Assembly: GCF_002858925.1 (NCBI RefSeq)
Contig: NZ_PJRS01000039.1
Span: forward strand, 34,771 to 98,770
Source of the DNA: Caulobacter zeae
GTDB lineage: Bacteria > Pseudomonadota > Alphaproteobacteria > Caulobacterales > Caulobacteraceae
DNA length: 64,000 nt
Direction of reading: 5' to 3'
Below, piece after piece: positions 1-6,996 of this stretch (within the stretch, counting starts at the first letter, position 1; each line of letters begins with the position of its first letter). The notes under the pieces are model-generated. The model saw only the letters and a list, made by a program, of their open reading frames with translations. It had not been told where the DNA came from and did no database searches. The translations under genes were made by a program, and so were the position numbers.

Positions 1-1
1 C

Positions 2-181
2 CTGACGCTCAAGATCGAGAAGCCGGAACTGGGCCTGTCGATCGACGCCTATGTGAAGAACCTGCTGAACAAGACGCCGATCACCGACGCCTACACCACC
101 GACGACACCTCGGGCCTGTTCACCAACGTCTACACGCTGGAGCCGCGCCTCTACGGCGTCAGCCTGACCAAGACCTGGTGA
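2..181 (+). CDS. TonB-dependent receptor, C-terminal end (partial)
   Basis: The window opens inside a gene; only the last 59 codons and a TGA stop are present. The residues read as amphipathic beta strands: an AYVKNLLNK stretch, then a final strand ending RLYGVSLTKTW. A C-terminal aromatic residue after alternating hydrophobic residues is the outer-membrane beta-barrel signature recognised by the BAM complex, and this ending is typical of TonB-dependent receptors, which are numerous in Caulobacter. The ligand cannot be inferred from this fragment. A strong terminator follows within 30 bp, so this is the end of its transcript. Confidence 0.75.
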   Translation: MTLKIEKPELGLSIDAYVKNLLNKTPITDAYTTDDTSGLFTNVYTLEPRLYGVSLTKTW

Positions 182-210
182 ACCTGATCGGGCCGGATCG
201 GCTCGAGAAG

Positions 211-243
211 GGGGCGGCGGAGCCAATCCGCCGCCCCTTTTGC
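211..243 (+). terminator. Rho-independent terminator after the TonB receptor
   Basis: GGGGCGGCGG and CCGCCGCCCC pair around a short loop and are followed by TTTTG. The hairpin sits 30 bp after the receptor stop codon and insulates it from the downstream regulator gene. Confidence 0.8.
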
Positions 244-322
244 TTTCAGTGCTGTGACTTAACGACTCTGCAAGGCCAAGTCGTCCAAGCTGTGAATTCC
301 CCGACGACCAGCCCCCGGCCGC

Positions 323-1846
323 ATGGAAACGCTCGCCCGCCTTATCGATCGCCGCGATCCGGTCGATCCCCACACGTCCTGCCGGACGGTGCTGGAGATC
401 TTCGCGAGCGAACCCGCCCTCGCCGCCCTGGCGGTGACGCAGGACGGCGCGCCCATCGGCCTCGTCTACCGCGACGTCTTCGTCGGCCAGATGCTGGTCG
501 CAGCCGAACAGCTCAACGAACGCCCCGTGTCCGAGGTCATGGACCCCGAACCGCGCAGCGTGCGCGTGGCGATGGAGCCCGGCGTCTTCGTCGACGCCCT
601 GGCCCAGAGCGCCACCCCGGTCTTCCGCACCGCCTTCGTCGCCACCGACGAGAACGGTCTCTATGTCGGCGTCGGCGGCCTGGCCTCGCTGCTGGCCTCG
701 CATCGCCGCAAGCAGCGCGAGGCCCGCGAGGCGATGGGCCTGGTCGAGCGCATGGCGCATGACATCGGCCTGCACCTTGACGGCGTACAGGCCTTCACCG
801 ACCGACTGGAACAGCAGCGCCTGGCGCCCGACGCGGCCGCCTGCGTGCGCGCCATCAGCGACACCAGCCGCGACATGAGCGACATCCTGGGCCGGGCCAT
901 GGACCTGCACCGGGCCGCCACCGGCGGCCTGTCGCTGTCGCCCGAACCGACCCGCCTGCGTGACCTGGCCGATGCGGTCGAGGCCCGCTGGGCCCCGCGC
1001 GCCGCCGAAAGCGGCTCGACCCTGCTGTTCTCCTACGACGGCGAGCCCGAAGCCGCCGCCCTGGTCGACCCCTCGCGCCTGCTGCAAGTGTTCGACGCCC
1101 TGATCGACGGCGCCCTGGCCCACGGTCGCGGCGTGATCGAGGCCAGCCTGCGGGCCCGCCTCGACGACGGCCGCCTGCGCCTGGAAGGCGACGTGCGCGA
1201 CAACGCCGCCGCCGTCACCGCCGAGGAACGCCTGGCCCGTGTGTTCGACCCCCTCGGCGAAGGCCGCATGGACGACCGCGCCGAGATGGCGCTGGGCGTG
1301 GGCATGGCCCTGGCCCACCGCGTGCTGCGCGAGATGGGCGGCCAGGTGCGCGCCGAGCCCAATCGCGGCGCCGGCCTGACCCTGCGCTTCGCCCTGACCG
1401 CCCCCGCCGCCCAGGTCGAGACCCACGACGAGGAAGACCTCAGCATCTCGGCCCGCCCGGCCCACATCCTGATCGTCGACGACAACGCCACCAACCGCAT
1501 GGTCGCCGAGGCGCTGTGTGAGATGTTCGACTGCACGTCCGAGCAGGTGGCCGACGGCGTCGAAGCGGTCGAGGCCGCCCGCACCGGCCGCTTCGACCTG
1601 ATCCTGATGGACATCAAGATGCCGCGCATGGACGGGGTGGCCGCCACCCGGGCCATTCGCGAGCTGCCCGGCCCGGCCGGCGCCGCGCCCATCGTCGCCC
1701 TGACCGCCAACGCCGGCCCGGAGGACGTCGCCGTCTACCTGGCGGCCGGCATGCAGGACGTGGTCGAAAAGCCGATCAAGCCCGAACGCCTGGCCGTCGT
1801 GCTCAGCGCCCTGCTGAGCGGCGAGGACGAGCAGGAAGCCGCCTGA
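323..1846 (+). CDS. Hybrid kinase-like protein with C-terminal receiver domain; kinase core degenerate
   Basis: The 507-residue protein begins with a CBS-like or sensory region (about 1-135) without membrane segments. A region laid out like HisKA (about 140-200) and HATPase (about 210-360) follows, then a clear receiver domain (about 380-500). The receiver keeps the acidic pair D386/D387, the phosphoacceptor D430 in an LILMDIKMPRMDG context and K483. The kinase core is poor: the H-box reads MAHDIGLHL rather than S-H-E-L-R-T-P, the N-box has Asp/Ala where Asn residues are expected, and no clear D-x-G-x-G motif is seen. What is seen suggests a pseudokinase scaffold or phosphate sink ending in a working receiver. 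The quorum-sensing luxR gene follows 163 bp downstream on the same strand. No output domain is present. Start: ATG 323, without a strong ribosome-binding site. Confidence 0.75.
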   Translation: METLARLIDRRDPVDPHTSCRTVLEIFASEPALAALAVTQDGAPIGLVYRDVFVGQMLVAAEQLNERPVSEVMDPEPRSVRVAMEPGVFVDALAQSATPVFRTAFVATDENGLYVGVGGLASLLASHRRKQREAREAMGLVERMAHDIGLHLDGVQAFTDRLEQQRLAPDAAACVRAISDTSRDMSDILGRAMDLHRAATGGLSLSPEPTRLRDLADAVEARWAPRAAESGSTLLFSYDGEPEAAALVDPSRLLQVFDALIDGALAHGRGVIEASLRARLDDGRLRLEGDVRDNAAAVTAEERLARVFDPLGEGRMDDRAEMALGVGMALAHRVLREMGGQVRAEPNRGAGLTLRFALTAPAAQVETHDEEDLSISARPAHILIVDDNATNRMVAEALCEMFDCTSEQVADGVEAVEAARTGRFDLILMDIKMPRMDGVAATRAIRELPGPAGAAPIVALTANAGPEDVAVYLAAGMQDVVEKPIKPERLAVVLSALLSGEDEQEAA

Positions 1847-1888
1847 GCCGTCGAGGCCAGTATACGGCGCCTCAACCGTCACGAAAGC

Positions 1889-1909
1889 TGGACAATCAAT
1901 AGTTGTCCA
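1889..1909. promoter_or_regulatory. 21-bp dyad upstream of luxR; candidate operator
   Basis: TGGACAA-N7-TTGTCCA is a perfect inverted repeat with 7-bp arms, 100 bp before the luxR start. Its right arm (TTGTCC at 1903) lies 16 nt before TAAAGT (1925-1930), so the dyad could overlap the -35 of a luxR promoter. Length and symmetry are those of a LuxR-type lux box, but the bases differ from the classical Vibrio box. Binding is inferred. Confidence 0.5.
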
Positions 1910-2009
1910 TAGTGTTGGCTTGAGTAAAGTCCGCGACACATCGCCGCCGCTACTGGCGTCCCCGCTTCACCACCTCTAAGTTGATGAAGGAGCGGGAGAC
2001 CATCGCGTC

Positions 2010-2738
2010 GTGTTGAATTCGGCCGAACAGCAAGCTTGGGAGTTCCTGAGCAAGGCGCCGCACTACGGCGCGCCGGCCGAGGTCGAAGCCCATTTCGGGC
2101 GCGCCCTGGCCGCCTTCGGCTACGACCGCTTTGCCGCCACCCTGGTCAACGCCGAGCGCTACGGCAAGGAGCCGCCGGCCCTGTCGCGCCAGGATTTCGA
2201 GACCTGGGACGCGCGCTACTGGAGCGAACGTCACGTCGTCCACGATCCCTGCGTCAAGCTGCTGCTGAAATCCTCCAAGTCGTTCGCCTGGTCGGACGCC
2301 AAGCCGCTGGGCGACCAGCGGGCCCAGGCCATGTGGGGCGAGGCGTCCGAGTTCGGCATGAACGACGGCTATGTTGTGCGGGTGTTCGGCCCGGCCGGCC
2401 ACGAGGTGCTGATCCGCATGGCCACGAACGCGCCCGAAACCGACCCGGCCAACCGCGCCGTGGTCGAGAGCCTGGCCACGGTGTTCGGCACCATCATGCT
2501 CAAGCACTGGGAGCTACAGGACGACAAGCCCGACTACGGCGTGATCTCCGAGCGCCAGGCCGAGTGCCTCTACTGGGCCAGCCGCGGCAAGACCGACTGG
2601 GAGATCGGGGCGATCCTCGAGTTGTCGCCCCGCACCGTCCACCACCACATCGAGGCGGCCAAGAAACGCCTGGGCGTGGTCAAGCGGCAGGAGGCTGTGA
2701 TGAAGGCCGGCGAGCTGGGCCTGCTGAAGGCCGAGTGA
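2010..2738 (+). CDS. LuxR-family quorum-sensing regulator (autoinducer-binding + HTH)
   Basis: This 242-residue protein has the two-domain layout of AHL receptors. The N-terminal autoinducer-binding domain (about 20-165) keeps the family's ligand-pocket residues in order: W66, Y70, D79-P80 and W94, followed by a Gly-rich turn. The C-terminal LuxR/GerE helix-turn-helix (about 175-235) reads SERQAECLYWASRGKTDWEI, then the recognition helix SPRTVHHHIEAAKKRL. In known systems the AHL-bound protein dimerises and binds palindromic lux boxes. A luxI gene follows on the same strand 294 bp later, so this is a cognate pair, not a LuxR solo. The start is GTG 2010 after a GGAGCGGGAG purine run; an in-frame TAA at 1977 limits upstream extension. 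The length is normal for the family. Confidence 0.9.
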   Translation: MLNSAEQQAWEFLSKAPHYGAPAEVEAHFGRALAAFGYDRFAATLVNAERYGKEPPALSRQDFETWDARYWSERHVVHDPCVKLLLKSSKSFAWSDAKPLGDQRAQAMWGEASEFGMNDGYVVRVFGPAGHEVLIRMATNAPETDPANRAVVESLATVFGTIMLKHWELQDDKPDYGVISERQAECLYWASRGKTDWEIGAILELSPRTVHHHIEAAKKRLGVVKRQEAVMKAGELGLLKAE

Positions 2739-2854
2739 GCGCCCGCGAAACGCGCAACCGGAATGCGCGCGTAACGCCGGAATATGAAATTTCACAACCT
2801 TGAATGTGCATCGATCATCTGTTAGGTGTTCGACATAGCGCTTCGCACGCGTCC

Positions 2855-2879
2855 GGCTTCGCCTTGCGAAGCCCTTTTG
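2855..2879 (+). terminator. Terminator-like hairpin between luxR and luxI
   Basis: GGCTTCGC-CTT-GCGAAGCC is a perfect 8-bp stem with a 3-nt loop, followed by CTTTTG. It lies 117 bp after the luxR stop and 154 bp before luxI. It may end the luxR transcript or act as an attenuator in the luxI leader. Confidence 0.6.
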
Positions 2880-2887
2880 CGCCAAGG

Positions 2888-2903
2888 TGTGCGTCAGCGC
2901 ACA
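2888..2903. repeat. Short perfect dyad in the luxI leader
   Basis: TGTGCG-TCAG-CGCACA, 6-bp arms with a 4-nt loop, begins 9 bp after the terminator-like hairpin. It could be a second RNA hairpin or a protein site. Confidence 0.35.
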
Positions 2904-2958
2904 GAAGCCCCCTCCCCGATCATTGGTAATGGCCGCACGGACTGGGGCGGCGCGTCGC

Positions 2959-2976
2959 ATAGGCCGTTTGGCCTAT
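2959..2976. promoter_or_regulatory. 18-bp dyad upstream of luxI; candidate operator
   Basis: ATAGGCC-GTTT-GGCCTAT is a perfect inverted repeat with 7-bp arms, 57 bp before the luxI ATG. Spacing and length fit a dimeric regulator such as LuxR or the XRE protein encoded downstream. Function is inferred from position only. Confidence 0.45.
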
Positions 2977-3008
2977 CGGCGATTGGGCGGATCATGCCGC
3001 CTAATGCG

Positions 3009-3032
3009 GGCTGTCCAGAACGGGGGACAGCC
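3009..3032 (+). promoter_or_regulatory. Inverted repeat covering the luxI ribosome-binding site
   Basis: GGCTGTCC-N8-GGACAGCC has perfect 8-bp arms and ends at the base before the luxI ATG. The only Shine-Dalgarno-like run (GGGGGA, 3022-3027) lies partly in the loop and partly in the right arm. In mRNA the folded stem would hide the initiation region, suggesting translational control of autoinducer synthase. Confidence 0.5.
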
Positions 3033-3854
3033 ATGATCCACATCATCACCTGCGAGAACCGCCACCTCTACGGGCCCCAGCTGTGGGCCATGCACGAGGA
3101 ACGCCGCAAACAGTGCGTCGAGAAGAACGGCTGGGTCGACCTGGTCGTGCTCGACGGCGGCGAGGTCGACGACTACGACGACGCCCGCGCCATCTACCTG
3201 CTGGGCTTCGACGACGACATGCAGCTGGAGGTCGGCCTGCGCCTGCGGCCCACCGACGACCGCTGCATGCTGGTCGACAAGTTCGCCCACCTGATCGCGC
3301 CCGACGAGACCCCCAAGAAGGGTCACGACGTCTGGGAGGCCAGCAGGCTTTTCACCACCGAGGCCTATCGCGCCAAGAAGGGTCCGGGTCGGGGGACCCG
3401 GGTGTTCGAGGCCTGGGCCGCGGCCATGGAGCTGGCGCTGGTCAACAACGTCACCCGCTTCGTCGGCATGATCGACATGGCGCTGTACCCCGGCATCATG
3501 AGCTCGCCGATCGACACCCGCCTGGTCGGACTGCCGCGTGCGTACGAGTTCGGAATCGTCGCCGGCTCGGAAATTCCCCTGTCGCAAGAACTGTTGCAGC
3601 GGGTGCGCGAATCGATCGCCATCGAATCGACGGTCGGCTATCACGTCGACGAACTCGACCTGCGGGCTTTCGGCGATCTCGCCGCCGTGCAGCGTCAGGT
3701 GCTGCGGGCGATGACGCCCCAGATTCTTCCGGGTTCGGAGCGTGACGAAACCCTTTCCGCGGAAGCGCTTTACCGCTTGCACGATGCGAGCGGCCAAGCT
3801 CGGCGGATCTGGAACGATCGCGCTCGGAAATCGGAGTTTCAGCTTAACGCTTAG
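3033..3854 (+). CDS. Acyl-homoserine-lactone synthase (LuxI family)
   Basis: LuxI enzymes make N-acyl-homoserine-lactone autoinducers from S-adenosylmethionine and an acyl-ACP or acyl-CoA. The 273-residue protein starts MIHIITCENRH and keeps the family landmarks: R24, W34, an acidic YDDARAIYLLG segment (48-58), R70, F84 in LVDKFAHLI, and the E102-x-x-R105 pair in VWEASRLF. The usual Phe four residues after the first Arg is C28. The family is normally about 200-220 residues, so there is a C-terminal extension of about 50-60 residues (to about 273) rich in Arg and Glu that I do not recognise. ATG 3033 is chosen because the family starts at this motif, although the open frame extends upstream. 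The gene sits between luxR and a PraR-like regulator, forming one quorum-sensing locus. The acyl chain cannot be predicted. Confidence 0.88.
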   Translation: MIHIITCENRHLYGPQLWAMHEERRKQCVEKNGWVDLVVLDGGEVDDYDDARAIYLLGFDDDMQLEVGLRLRPTDDRCMLVDKFAHLIAPDETPKKGHDVWEASRLFTTEAYRAKKGPGRGTRVFEAWAAAMELALVNNVTRFVGMIDMALYPGIMSSPIDTRLVGLPRAYEFGIVAGSEIPLSQELLQRVRESIAIESTVGYHVDELDLRAFGDLAAVQRQVLRAMTPQILPGSERDETLSAEALYRLHDASGQARRIWNDRARKSEFQLNA

Positions 3855-3965
3855 GCGGAGCCCAAGCTCCACCTCAGCGACGTAGCGCCGCACCTGTCCT
3901 AGCTCGGCTTTCGCCTACGCCCCGGTCGTGTCATTTTACACAAACAACCGTTGGAGGCGAAAAAG

Positions 3966-4397
3966 TTGAGTGAAGAAACCGAAGGCCGGCGACCCAACCC
4001 GGTCGATCTGCACGTCGGCGGTCGAGTCCGTATGCGTCGCAAGCTGTTGGGCGTGAGCCAGGAACAACTGGCCGACTCCCTGGGCCTGACGTTCCAGCAG
4101 GTCCAAAAGTACGAGCGTGGCGCCAACCGCGTCAGCGCCTCGAAACTGTATGAAATCGCCCGCACCCTGCAAGTGCCGGTGTCCTTCTTCTTCGACGGCC
4201 TTGCCGACCCGATGAGCGGCGCCGAAGAGGACGAAGTCGGTCACCACGCCGAACGCGTTGTTCAGGAATTCCTGACCACGCCGGAAGGTCTGGAACTGGC
4301 CGAGGTGTTCCCGAAGATCAATCGCGGCCGCGTCCGCCGCCAGGTCCTGGACCTCGTCCGCGCCATGGCCGAGGAAGCCGCCCGCGCCGACGCCTGA
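3966..4397 (+). CDS. XRE-family regulator, PraR/PhrR-like
   Basis: The 143-residue cytoplasmic protein has an HTH_3 (Cro/CI-type) domain at about residues 14-72, with VGGRVRMRRKLLGVSQEQLA and LTFQQVQKYERGANRVSASK, then a C-terminal helical tail. The phrase NPVDLHVGGRVRMRR is characteristic of the alphaproteobacterial PhrR/PraR group. In Rhizobium leguminosarum, PraR represses quorum-sensing genes and influences biofilm formation. Its place 111 bp after luxI suggests a similar role, which is inference. The start is TTG 3966, 8 nt after GGAGG; a TTG at 3951 precedes that site and is less likely. A CAACCGTTG palindrome lies just upstream. A strong terminator closes the unit. Confidence 0.85.
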   Translation: MSEETEGRRPNPVDLHVGGRVRMRRKLLGVSQEQLADSLGLTFQQVQKYERGANRVSASKLYEIARTLQVPVSFFFDGLADPMSGAEEDEVGHHAERVVQEFLTTPEGLELAEVFPKINRGRVRRQVLDLVRAMAEEAARADA

Positions 4398-4428
4398 TCC
4401 TCGCGATCACTAAGTAAAAGCTTAGAAG

Positions 4429-4460
4429 AGCCTCGCCTCCCCCCAGGCGAGGCTTTTTCT
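4429..4460 (+). terminator. Rho-independent terminator closing the quorum-sensing cluster
   Basis: AGCCTCGCCT and AGGCGAGGCT form a perfect 10-bp stem with a C6 loop, followed by five T residues. Confidence 0.9.
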
Positions 4461-4486
4461 ATGGGGCCCGTTTCTTTGAGGGCCTG

Positions 4487-4840
4487 TCAGCCGGTGCTGG
4501 CCCGGCTCTGTGCCGCCAGCCAGATCCGCTTGGCCGTCTGCAGGCTGGCGGGCGCCAGGCCTCGCAGGTCATGGCTGCGCAGGAAGGTCAGGCCCAGCTC
4601 GCGGTCCTTGCGCCAGGCCACCTTCACGTCGTGCGCGAAGCCGCCGACGAGGTCGACCAGCTGCACGCTGGCCGGCGGGGTCGAGCCCGACAGCATCAGG
4701 ATGCGCGCGCCGCCGTCCGAGACGTCCTTGATCACACAGTCCCAGGCGAAGGCGCCGCACAACACCTTGCCCGACCTGTTGGTGTTCAGGCGCGGCGCAG
4801 CGCGACGATCGGCCCCCGTGCCTGAATCAAACCTCGACAT
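4487..4840 (-). CDS. PilZ-domain protein (c-di-GMP binding)
   Basis: This 117-residue single-domain protein carries both PilZ ligand motifs: an R-x-x-x-R block in DRRAAPRL (R13 and R17) and D39-x-S41-x-x-G44 in IKDVSDGGARI, followed by beta strands with a PASVQLVDLV turn. In the PilZ family these residues wrap an intercalated c-di-GMP dimer. It has no membrane segment or output domain, so it probably acts by binding a partner. It lies downstream of, and on the same strand as, TadE/TadG-type genes with a 96-bp gap, so it may be co-regulated with pilus or surface functions; that link is inferred. Start: ATG 4840. Confidence 0.85.
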   Translation of the reverse strand: MSRFDSGTGADRRAAPRLNTNRSGKVLCGAFAWDCVIKDVSDGGARILMLSGSTPPASVQLVDLVGGFAHDVKVAWRKDRELGLTFLRSHDLRGLAPASLQTAKRIWLAAQSRASTG

Positions 4841-4936
4841 GACCTCAACAACGCACGGCGCGGTTAATCGGTCGTCGTTTTAGACGGTTTTTCCGACGTT
4901 TACCTAAGCTTGGCCGTGGATGGTTTGGGCGCCGGC

Positions 4937-5347
4937 TCAGGCCGCGTCCCGCCCAGGCTCGGGTCGCCAGCCGTTGTTCAGCAGGTCCAGCGCCATCAGG
5001 TGCGCCAGCTCCAGCACCTGGCCCTCGAGGCTGTCGAGCAGCTCCAGGCGGCGCGAGGGCGACGGCGTGTGGGCGTAGAGCGCGCACAGCACATGCAGGC
5101 GGGCGCGGATGCTGGGCGGCTGGAAGGTCGAATGCAGCACCGACGGGGCGCCAAGCTCGGCGTCGGAAACCCCGCGACGGCCAAACGGCCCCGACGGCGC
5201 GTCGTCGGGCGCGTCCCCAAGCCCCGGCCACGACGAGCCCCCCTGCCCCGCCCCCCATTGGACTGGCGCCTGGACCTGACCCTGCTGCTGCGACGACTTC
5301 CTGGACATGACTGAACTACGCTTTCCTTCCTCGGGGTTAGAACTCAT
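4937..5347 (-). CDS. Hypothetical protein coupled to the TadG-like gene
   Basis: The 136-residue protein is not recognised. Residues 1-60 are Gln/Gly/Pro/Ser-rich and probably disordered. Residues 70-135 look helical (PSIRARLHVLCALYAHTPSP, then LELLDSLEGQVLELAHLMAL). No signal peptide or membrane segment is seen. The ATG at 5347 overlaps the TGA of the upstream TadG-like gene by one base (TGATG), which implies translational coupling and supports a shared role. An internal Met at 5308 is an alternative start. The helical half resembles small flagellar or pilus regulatory proteins only in general character, so no function is assigned. Confidence 0.6.
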   Translation of the reverse strand: MSSNPEEGKRSSVMSRKSSQQQGQVQAPVQWGAGQGGSSWPGLGDAPDDAPSGPFGRRGVSDAELGAPSVLHSTFQPPSIRARLHVLCALYAHTPSPSRRLELLDSLEGQVLELAHLMALDLLNNGWRPEPGRDAA

Positions 5348-6996
5348 CAGGCCACCAGGGCCGGGGCGCCGCAGCGCATGCCGTTGGTCCGCACGTCGGC
5401 CTCGCCCAGGCCCACGCCGACCAGGGCGGTCAGGCGGTTGATCGCCACGTCCAGGGGCGAGGCGGCCGCCGCCAGCAGCGGCTTCAGGGCGGCCAGGATC
5501 GACGACTCGCCCAGGCCCAGTTGCAGGCCCAGCAGGTTGACGTCCAGCGACAGGTTGCCGATCAGCGTGGCCACCGTGGTCGACACCAGATCGTTGGTCT
5601 TCACGGTCTTGACCGTGCCGGCCGCCACGTCGGCGCTGCTGAACACCACGTTGCGGAACGTCGCCCCGCCGAGATCGACCTTGGACGAGCCGTCGACGGT
5701 GAACAGCGGGGCCTGGACGATGCGGCCCTTGGTCGGGGTCAGGCCGACCTTGAAGTTGTTCAGCTTGGTGGTGTCGACCTGACCGATGGTCAGCGAGCCG
5801 ACGCTGGGCTTGACCGCCAGGGTGGTCGTGCGCGCCTTGCAGTCCAGCGCGGCCAGCTTGGCCTCGCCCGAGGCCAGCTCGACCAGCAGCGGCACCTTGA
5901 CCTGGGCCAGGCCGCCCAGGATGCCCGAGCCCAGGAGCTTGGCCTCGACATAGAGCCTCGTCTGGGCGGTGCGAATCACCACCGACTTGTCCTGCGTCAC
6001 GGTCATGTACGGCGAGTTGTTCATCGGCTCGCCGATGGCCAGCCAGGCGTCGACGTCGGCCAGGCCCGGAACGGCTGTCCCCAGATCCAGCTGGACCTGG
6101 CGGGCGCCGTTGCTGAGCATCAGCATGGCGTTGGCGAGTTGCATGGCGTCGGTGCCGATCCCGGCGCTGGACCCGCCGGCCACGTGGTCCTGGCCGCCAT
6201 AGGGGCCCAGATCGACCAGGGTGCTGAGCTTGACGCTCTGGCTGGAGGCCGTCGCCGAGGCCAGCACGGTGGCGGCGCTGGCGGCGCGACTGTCGCCGGC
6301 GGCGTTCAGCACGTCGGCCAGCACCGACAGCGCCTTGCCCGTCTTGACGTTGGTCGCCAGCAGGTCGTCGTAGCTGGCGGCGTTGATCCCCAGCTTGGTG
6401 TCCAGCGCATCGAGATAGTCGAAGAGGTCGACATCGGCGTCGGCCAGGGCGTTGTAGTCCATGACCGACAGGCTGACCTTGCTGCCGGTCAGGCCGGTCA
6501 GCAGGGCGTTGGCCACCCCGGCGTCGAGGCTGGCCAGCCGGGTTCCAATCGAGAAACTGGCGAGGTCGGCGCGCGTGGCCGTGGCCTGGCGGCGGATCGG
6601 GATCTTCTTCTTGCCCAGCAGGGCCTGGCCGAAGAACAGGTCGGCTTCGCCGTCCAGAACCACGCGGGCTGCGTCGGGGTCGACCTCGCCGGGCTTGAAG
6701 CGCTGGCTGGGACCGCCGGTCGCCCGGGGATCATAGCGCCCGCGCGCGACCTGCGCGGTGACCGCGCCGCCGACCGGGTTGATCTCGACCGTGGCGTTGG
6801 CCGCGGCCTGGGCGCGGGCGATATCGCTCGCGGCGGCTAGGGCCGCCAGGTCGGCCACGCCCTGAAGCCGGCGCGCCTGCAGGTAGACCGAGCCCACGTC
6901 GACGGCCAGGGCGGCCAGGCCGACGCCCCCGGTCAGGGCGGCCGCGGCGATGATCGCCACGCCCCCGTTCTGATCGCGAAGCCAACGGCGCATCAT
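5347..6996 (-). CDS. TadG-like pilus-assembly / DUF2134-type membrane protein
   Basis: The 549-residue protein starts RRWLRDQNGGVAIIAAAALT, with one membrane helix (about 12-34), then AVDVGSVYLQARRLQGVADLAALAAA. This Tad-family segment is the pilin-like N-terminus of TadG proteins, in which Gly-Gly precedes the hydrophobic helix and an Asp-Val-Gly-Ser follows it. The remainder is a long periplasmic region of beta-rich repeats without Cys motifs except near the C-terminus. TadG proteins anchor or organise the Flp/Tad pilus across the envelope. The gene follows the TadE-like gene with no gap (stop 6997-6999, start 6996). The main cpa/tad cluster is not in the window, so this is a satellite tad locus. 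Confidence 0.75.
   Translation of the reverse strand: MMRRWLRDQNGGVAIIAAAALTGGVGLAALAVDVGSVYLQARRLQGVADLAALAAASDIARAQAAANATVEINPVGGAVTAQVARGRYDPRATGGPSQRFKPGEVDPDAARVVLDGEADLFFGQALLGKKKIPIRRQATATRADLASFSIGTRLASLDAGVANALLTGLTGSKVSLSVMDYNALADADVDLFDYLDALDTKLGINAASYDDLLATNVKTGKALSVLADVLNAAGDSRAASAATVLASATASSQSVKLSTLVDLGPYGGQDHVAGGSSAGIGTDAMQLANAMLMLSNGARQVQLDLGTAVPGLADVDAWLAIGEPMNNSPYMTVTQDKSVVIRTAQTRLYVEAKLLGSGILGGLAQVKVPLLVELASGEAKLAALDCKARTTTLAVKPSVGSLTIGQVDTTKLNNFKVGLTPTKGRIVQAPLFTVDGSSKVDLGGATFRNVVFSSADVAAGTVKTVKTNDLVSTTVATLIGNLSLDVNLLGLQLGLGESSILAALKPLLAAAASPLDVAINRLTALVGVGLGEADVRTNGMRCGAPALVA

Noticed and set aside
3033..3854. A LuxR solo without synthase
   Set aside because: I first read the LuxR as an orphan, but the next gene keeps the LuxI R24, W34, R70, F84, E102, R105 set, so it is a pair.
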